From REEP01 sp964603915 (GTDB taxonomy: Bacteria > Pseudomonadota > Alphaproteobacteria > Rhodospirillales > Defluviicoccaceae), in contig CAZRWU010000191.1 in assembly GCA_964603915.1 (NCBI GenBank), positions 1 through 5,845 on the forward strand: a stretch of 5,845 bases of DNA, read 5' to 3'. A model generated the notes under the pieces. That model searched no databases. It saw nothing but the letters and a program-made list of their open reading frames with translations, and had not been told where the DNA came from. Both the position numbers and the translations under genes were made by a program. Positions 5,648 to 5,845 of the stretch are shown here, piece after piece. Position 1 is the stretch's first letter; each line of letters begins with the position of its first letter.

Positions 5648-5845
5648 CTACGGGTGGAGAAAACGCGGCAGGCTCGTCAAGTCGTCGATGACGTCGGCAT
5701 CCTGGGGAAACGGGCTCGGATAGCCACGGGTCAGGCGTCCAATGAAGCGGACCCGGTTGGCCATCGCGGCATCGTAGTCGGCGCGGCCATCGCCGATCAT
5801 GACGACGCCCGACGGCTCCAGCCCCCGGCTCTCGAGGATCGCGCG
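5648..5845 (-). CDS. HAD-superfamily hydrolase, C-terminal end
   Basis: Reading the minus strand inward from the window edge gives 65 residues before TAG 5650-5648; the start lies beyond the window. The fragment contains GVVMIGDGRADYDAAMANRV (residues 13-32), which has the HAD motif IV pattern G-D-x-x-x-D with an acidic residue following. These acidic residues bind Mg2+ in HAD phosphatases. The next part, RFIGRLTRGYPSPFPQDADVIDDLTSLPRFL, is like the tail of phosphoglycolate-phosphatase-type members, where the D-x-V-I-D-D-L segment closes the Rossmann-like core. Motifs I-III and the cap domain are outside, so the substrate cannot be assigned. It is co-oriented with rnd 79 nt downstream, and the two may share a transcript. 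Confidence 0.75.
   Translation of the reverse strand, partial: RAILESRGLEPSGVVMIGDGRADYDAAMANRVRFIGRLTRGYPSPFPQDADVIDDLTSLPRFLHP

Overview
The window is a stretch of GC-rich bacterial chromosome. Gene families, GC-ending codons and a flagellar pair with a CtrA-like upstream motif suggest an alphaproteobacterium, probably near the Rhodospirillales. That placement is inferred from gene style, not from a phylogenetic marker. No RNA genes, insertion sequences, CRISPR arrays or phage genes are visible. Both ends cut through genes.

Layout, left to right. (1) 1-213 (+) is the C-terminal end of a spermidine synthase (SpeE family). (2) It converges on an Hsp20 small heat-shock protein (255-812, -). 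(3) Behind that, on the same strand, lies a two-gene flagellar export unit: fliO (1727-2062, -) and fliP (897-1727, -), coupled by a TGATG stop/start overlap. FliP carries an unusual Ala/Pro/Ser-rich insert. (4) A 447-bp region without a confident gene (2063-2509) separates fliO from the next gene. It holds a CtrA-like motif, a strong Shine-Dalgarno-like AGGAGG on the minus strand, traces of a small possibly frameshifted reading frame on the plus strand, and a perfect 7-bp hairpin. (5) A Dabb (stress-responsive A/B barrel) protein (2510-2821, +) converges with a 6-nt gap on an uncharacterised lipoprotein (2828-3370, -). (6) Divergent from the lipoprotein is a retinol-dehydrogenase-like short-chain dehydrogenase (3493-4386, +). 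(7) This converges on ribonuclease D (rnd, 4411-5568, -). (8) rnd is preceded on the same strand by the C-terminal end of a HAD-superfamily hydrolase (5648 to the window edge, -), which was recognised by reading the minus strand from the edge.

Most neighbours are functionally unrelated housekeeping, stress and metabolic genes in alternating orientation. The only evident operon inside the window is fliO-fliP; HAD-rnd may be a second. No clear undescribed multi-gene system is present. The points most worth a second look are the FliP insert, the content of the 2063-2509 region and the uncharacterised lipoprotein.
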